A stretch of 64,000 nt of DNA from Miltoncostaea sp963823515 (lineage in GTDB: Bacteria > Actinomycetota > Thermoleophilia > Miltoncostaeales > Miltoncostaeaceae). Shown in pieces: positions 61,120 through 64,000 of the stretch. The stretch is from the NCBI GenBank assembly GCA_963823515.1, contig CAWGMB010000014.1:260227-324226 (forward strand). The letters run 5' to 3'. The notes under the pieces were generated by a model. The model had not been told where the DNA came from. It saw only the letters and a program-made list of their open reading frames with translations, and searched no databases. Position 1 is the first letter of the stretch; the number at the start of each line of letters is the position of its first letter. The position numbers and the translations under genes were made by a program.

Positions 61120-61534
61120 TCACACGAAGGGCAGGTCCAGCACGCCGAGGTACGCCAGCCCCCCGACCACGATCACCATCAGCGCCGGCACCAGGAACGC
61201 CGGGCGGCTCCACCCGCGGCGGCGGCCCTCCCCGGGCGGTCGCGCGGGTGGCGCGTACCTGCACGGGACGCGGGCGGCCCGGCATCGGGGCGAGCGTGTG
61301 GTCGGACGGGAGCTCGCGGACCGGGCCGTCGACCATCACCCCGAGGTGGGCGGCATAGGCCCTCACGAAGCCGTTGACGTAGGCGGGATCGGGGAGCGAC
61401 TCGAAGCGACCGTCCTCGATCGCGACCAGATAACGCTCCCGGATGCGCGTGGCTGTGGCGCATTCCGAGATCTCGAGATTCTGCCGAAGACGGGCCTCGC
61501 GCAGAGTGGCGCCGATCGGGGGCCTTTCCTGCAC
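61120..61534 (-). pseudogene. RodZ-like HTH membrane protein, frameshifted
   Basis: Residues 1-70 are an HTH_25 domain (ATLREARLRQNLEISECATA, RERYLVAIEDGRFESLPD, YVNGFVRAYAAHLG). After PMPGRP the frame must shift by one base (about 61255-61275) to reach GWSRPAFLVPALMVIVVGG, a membrane helix, and the stop at 61120. The 415-base length is one more than a multiple of three. RodZ-like proteins link MreB to cell shape. An assembly error or recent mutation; a leaderless GTG start is retained. Confidence 0.7.
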
Positions 61535-61540
61535 TGCTTC

Positions 61541-61546
61541 AGCCTA
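61541..61546 (-). promoter_or_regulatory. -10 box of the RodZ-like gene (leaderless)
   Basis: TAGGCT on the minus strand, 6 bases before the GTG at 61534. Confidence 0.5.
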
Positions 61547-61577
61547 CGCGCACTCGGCCCGCCGCGCGCGATCCGTC

Positions 61578-62204
61578 ATGCTCACGGCGCACGTGAGCGA
61601 CGACGACGACCACTACGACGACCTGGACGTGCCGGCCGACGCCGGCCCCGACGAGGTGCGCGAGGCCTGGCGCTTCCTGCTCGCCGCCTTCCACCCCGAC
61701 CGCTTCCGCGACCCGGTCCAGCGCGAGCGCGCCGAGGAGATCACCAAGCGGGTCAACGCGGCGTGGCAGGTGCTCGGCGATCCGGTGCTGCGCCGGCGCT
61801 ACGACCTGCGCCGGGAAGCGGCGGCCGAGGAGGCCGTGGACGCCGCGCCGCGGATGCGCGAGCTGCCCTGCCCCACTTGCGCCACCCGCAACGCCGCGCC
61901 GGACGCGGGCGGGCGCCTGGTGCACCTGGCCTGCCCGGCCTGCGGAGAGCGCTTCCCCGCGATGATCGGCGCGCGCTGCATCGACCGCCCCCGGCTGGAG
62001 AAGCGGTGGATGGGCCTGCGCTACGAGGCGGTCTTCGCCGACGAGGAGGGCGCGCGGAGCGCCGTCGTGTTCCGGCGCCTGCCCCAGGAGCTCGCCCTCT
62101 CGGAGGGCGAGCTCTTCTCGATCGTCTTCCATCCGCGGCGCTCGAGGCCGATCTACGCGGTCGTCCACGGAGGCACCATCGACCTCGGCTGGCGAGTCGG
62201 CTGA
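61578..62204 (+). CDS. J-domain protein with zinc ribbon
   Basis: 208 residues. J domain (about 10-75) with the HPD motif in LLAAFHPDRF, then CPTC and CPAC pairs (about 97-125) forming a zinc ribbon, and a C-terminal globular part (KRWMGLRYEAVF to GTIDLGWRVG). It likely recruits Hsp70 to a specific client. GTG 61593 is an alternative start. Not a DnaJ orthologue: no G/F region or four-repeat zinc domain. Confidence 0.8.
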   Translation: MLTAHVSDDDDHYDDLDVPADAGPDEVREAWRFLLAAFHPDRFRDPVQRERAEEITKRVNAAWQVLGDPVLRRRYDLRREAAAEEAVDAAPRMRELPCPTCATRNAAPDAGGRLVHLACPACGERFPAMIGARCIDRPRLEKRWMGLRYEAVFADEEGARSAVVFRRLPQELALSEGELFSIVFHPRRSRPIYAVVHGGTIDLGWRVG

Positions 62205-62209
62205 ACGGC

Positions 62210-64000
62210 CTACCGCACTCTCAGCCGGACCCTGTCGAGCCGGCCACCGGAGGCACGGGCCGTCACCACGTAGACGCCGCGGGCCCGCATCCGCCGGGCG
62301 GAGGACCTCGGTACCGCCACCTTCGTCGCGCCGGCGCGGACGCGACGGGAGAAGCGCGCGAGAGGTCGCTTCGACGACGCCCGGCGCACGGTGAACTTCA
62401 CGCGTGCCGGCCGGGTGAGCCGCAGGTGGAGCAGCGGGCGCGATCGCGAGGCGATGCGCGACCGCGAGGTGATGCGCGACCGCAGCCTCAGCCGCAGGGG
62501 GCGGACCCGCGCGGGCGCCTTCACGGCCTTGCCCGTCACGACGAACGAACGGGTCGGGCCCGCCGAGGCGTTGCCCGCCGCGTCGGCGGCCTGGACCTGC
62601 CAGGTGTGGCGGCCCGGGGCGAGGCGCACGCGCACCGAGCGCCCGCCGGGACCGGTCGAGTCCAGCCCGGCGCCGTCGACGATCACGCGGTACTCCGCCA
62701 CGCCGCTCACCGCGTCGGTGGCAGGCGCCCACGCGAGGGTCACCGCCGGCCCCGCCACCCTCGCCCCGGAGGCGGGCGAGGAGAGGGCGACGCGCGTCGG
62801 CGCGGTCCGGTCGATGATCAGCGTCCGAGCCTCCGAGGCCCTGGCGTTGCCGGCGCCGTCCACGGCCGTGATGCTCCAGCGGTGGGAGCCCTCGGCGAGG
62901 GGGATGGCCGGCGTCGCCTGGGTCACGCCCGCCGCGACCTGTGCGACGACGGAGGTGCCGACCACCAGGCGGTAGCCGGCCACGCCGCTCTGGGCGTCGC
63001 TGGTCGGGTTCCAGCGGAAGAGCGGGGTCGTCACGGTGGTGATGAGGCCGTCCGCCGGCGCGACCATCGCAAAGGGATCCGGCGGTGCCGCGTCGAGGCC
63101 GACGCCCGAGGCGGCGACGTTGATCGCCCCGAGCAGATCGGCCCGGCGGCCCGAGGCCGTCGTCCCGGTGAGGGCCGGGAGGGGATCGCCTCCCCCGGTG
63201 ATCGCCGCCTTGACCTGCCACGGCGCGATGCCGGGGTGAAGGCCGGCCAGCGTCGCGGCGATGCCCGTCACCTGGGGAGCGGCCATCGAGGTGCCCGACT
63301 TGTAGCCGTACGAGGCGGCCGGGATCGTGCTGAACACGTCCTCCCCGGGCGCGCCGACATCCACCTGGGTCGCCCCGCGGTTCGAGAACGAGGCGAGCCC
63401 GTCCGACGGGGTCGTCGCGGCGACGCTCACCAACGACGCGGCCGGGCAGTTGGCGGGCCACATGGGCGTCGCGTCGTTGTCGGTGCCCGCGTTGCCCGCG
63501 GCGGCGACGAAGAGCACGCCGGCCTCCCCCGCCTGTGCGATCGCGTCGCACAGCGGCTGCGAGTAGCTCGGGCCGCCCCACGACGCGTTGATCACCGTCG
63601 CGCCCTCGGCCACCGCGTACTGGATGGCCGAGATGGCGTCGGAGGTGTAGCCCCCGCCCGGCTTCAGGAACTTCAGGGGCATGATGCGCGCGTTGTCGGC
63701 GACGCCCGCGATGCCCGCCCCGTTGCCGCGGCGGGCGGCGATGATCCCCGCGACGTGGGTGCCGTGGCTGTCGCCGTCGGCGGCGCTGTAGACCTGGTTG
63801 GTCCAGTCGTAGAAGTTCCAGCCGCCGACGTCGTCCACGAAGCCGTTGGCATCGTCGTCGACCCCGTTGGCGGCGATCTCGCCCGTGTTCGTCCACAGAC
63901 GCCCGGCGAGATCCGGGTGGGCGGTGTCCACGCCGGTGTCGATCACGGCCACGATCACCGGCGCCGCCCCGGCCGCGGCGTCCCAGCCCGCCGGGGCGTC
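62210..64000 (-). CDS. Subtilisin-like S8 serine protease, partial
   Basis: At least 597 residues, continuing past the right edge. Catalytic Asp in VIDTGVD, His in GDSHGTHVAG, oxyanion Asn region NASWGG, and Ser in SGTSMAAP. After the peptidase come two Fn3/Ig-like repeats (about from FRWNPTSDAQSGVAGYRLVV, and LAWAPATDAVSGVAEYRVIV). An Arg/Ser repeat and a basic beta domain end the protein. Clearly secreted; the signal peptide lies outside the window. Shares its C-terminal domain type with the HEYGH protein and the partial gene at 1-301. Confidence 0.92.
   Translation of the reverse strand, partial: DAPAGWDAAAGAAPVIVAVIDTGVDTAHPDLAGRLWTNTGEIAANGVDDDANGFVDDVGGWNFYDWTNQVYSAADGDSHGTHVAGIIAARRGNGAGIAGVADNARIMPLKFLKPGGGYTSDAISAIQYAVAEGATVINASWGGPSYSQPLCDAIAQAGEAGVLFVAAAGNAGTDNDATPMWPANCPAASLVSVAATTPSDGLASFSNRGATQVDVGAPGEDVFSTIPAASYGYKSGTSMAAPQVTGIAATLAGLHPGIAPWQVKAAITGGGDPLPALTGTTASGRRADLLGAINVAASGVGLDAAPPDPFAMVAPADGLITTVTTPLFRWNPTSDAQSGVAGYRLVVGTSVVAQVAAGVTQATPAIPLAEGSHRWSITAVDGAGNARASEARTLIIDRTAPTRVALSSPASGARVAGPAVTLAWAPATDAVSGVAEYRVIVDGAGLDSTGPGGRSVRVRLAPGRHTWQVQAADAAGNASAGPTRSFVVTGKAVKAPARVRPLRLRLRSRITSRSRIASRSRPLLHLRLTRPARVKFTVRRASSKRPLARFSRRVRAGATKVAVPRSSARRMRARGVYVVTARASGGRLDRVRLRVR

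Overview
This 64 kb window is GC-rich chromosomal DNA (roughly 70-75% G+C by eye), densely packed, with many 4-bp ATGA/GTGA stop-start overlaps. It looks like a high-GC actinobacterium, and I would guess class Thermoleophilia (Solirubrobacterales/Gaiellales). The grounds are the run mnmA - DUF948-like - alaS - ruvX - mltG - aroE followed by pilB, pilT and pilC, the hisS-aspS pair, and many leaderless genes with a TANNNT -10 box 6-7 nt before the start codon. The lineage is inferred, not proven. There are no rRNA genes, no CRISPR array and no intact transposase.

Region 1 (1-16.4 kb) is an envelope, transport and stress region. It holds a CopD-like membrane protein divergent from a cupredoxin lipoprotein, a decayed short-chain dehydrogenase, a zinc alcohol dehydrogenase, Hsp20, a phosphoribosyltransferase and several small orphan genes. 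It also has an ABC ATPase with a two-module FtsX permease, an ABC-2 exporter, a CBS-DUF1918 protein, a universal stress protein, and a protein with three SRPBCC-like modules. Two copies of an inverted repeat (GAAGGTCTTTCAGAATGA arms) sit just after the stop codons of small minus-strand genes.

Region 2 (16.4-23.5 kb) holds a DEAD-box RNA helicase divergent from a CPA1 Na+/H+ antiporter, a VOC protein, thymidine kinase and a large arylsulfatase with a formylglycine motif.

Region 3 (23.6-36.8 kb) is a long minus-strand block. It carries type IV pilus motor and platform genes (pilB, pilT, pilC), a GGDEF remnant, aroE, mltG, ruvX, alaS, two small genes, and mnmA fused to an N-terminal IscU/NifU-like scaffold domain. 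Upstream are a frameshifted GH114-like gene and a thioredoxin-like lipoprotein.

Region 4 (36.8-46 kb) has a roughly 350-bp stretch I cannot assign, then ftcD-like, a small membrane protein, hisS and aspS as one overlapping operon. A heterodimeric ABC exporter follows (its second gene is frameshifted), then tRNA-Gln(CTG) and tRNA-Glu(CTC) with a strong intrinsic terminator.

Region 5 (46-64 kb) holds a ZIP transporter, universal stress protein remnants, a second ABC/FtsX pair (permease frameshifted), a type III P-type ATPase and a membrane-anchored metallophosphoesterase. These are followed by a DUF389 protein with a sugar-binding lipoprotein, a secreted HEYGH metalloprotease, TerC, a DsbB-like protein, a RodZ-like HTH protein (frameshifted), a J-domain protein and a subtilisin-like protease that runs off the right edge.

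Recurring themes are leaderless transcription, a gene set resembling the mycobacterial DosR dormancy regulon, and an unusual number of single-base frameshifts in otherwise intact genes. The frameshifts may be assembly errors or real decay.
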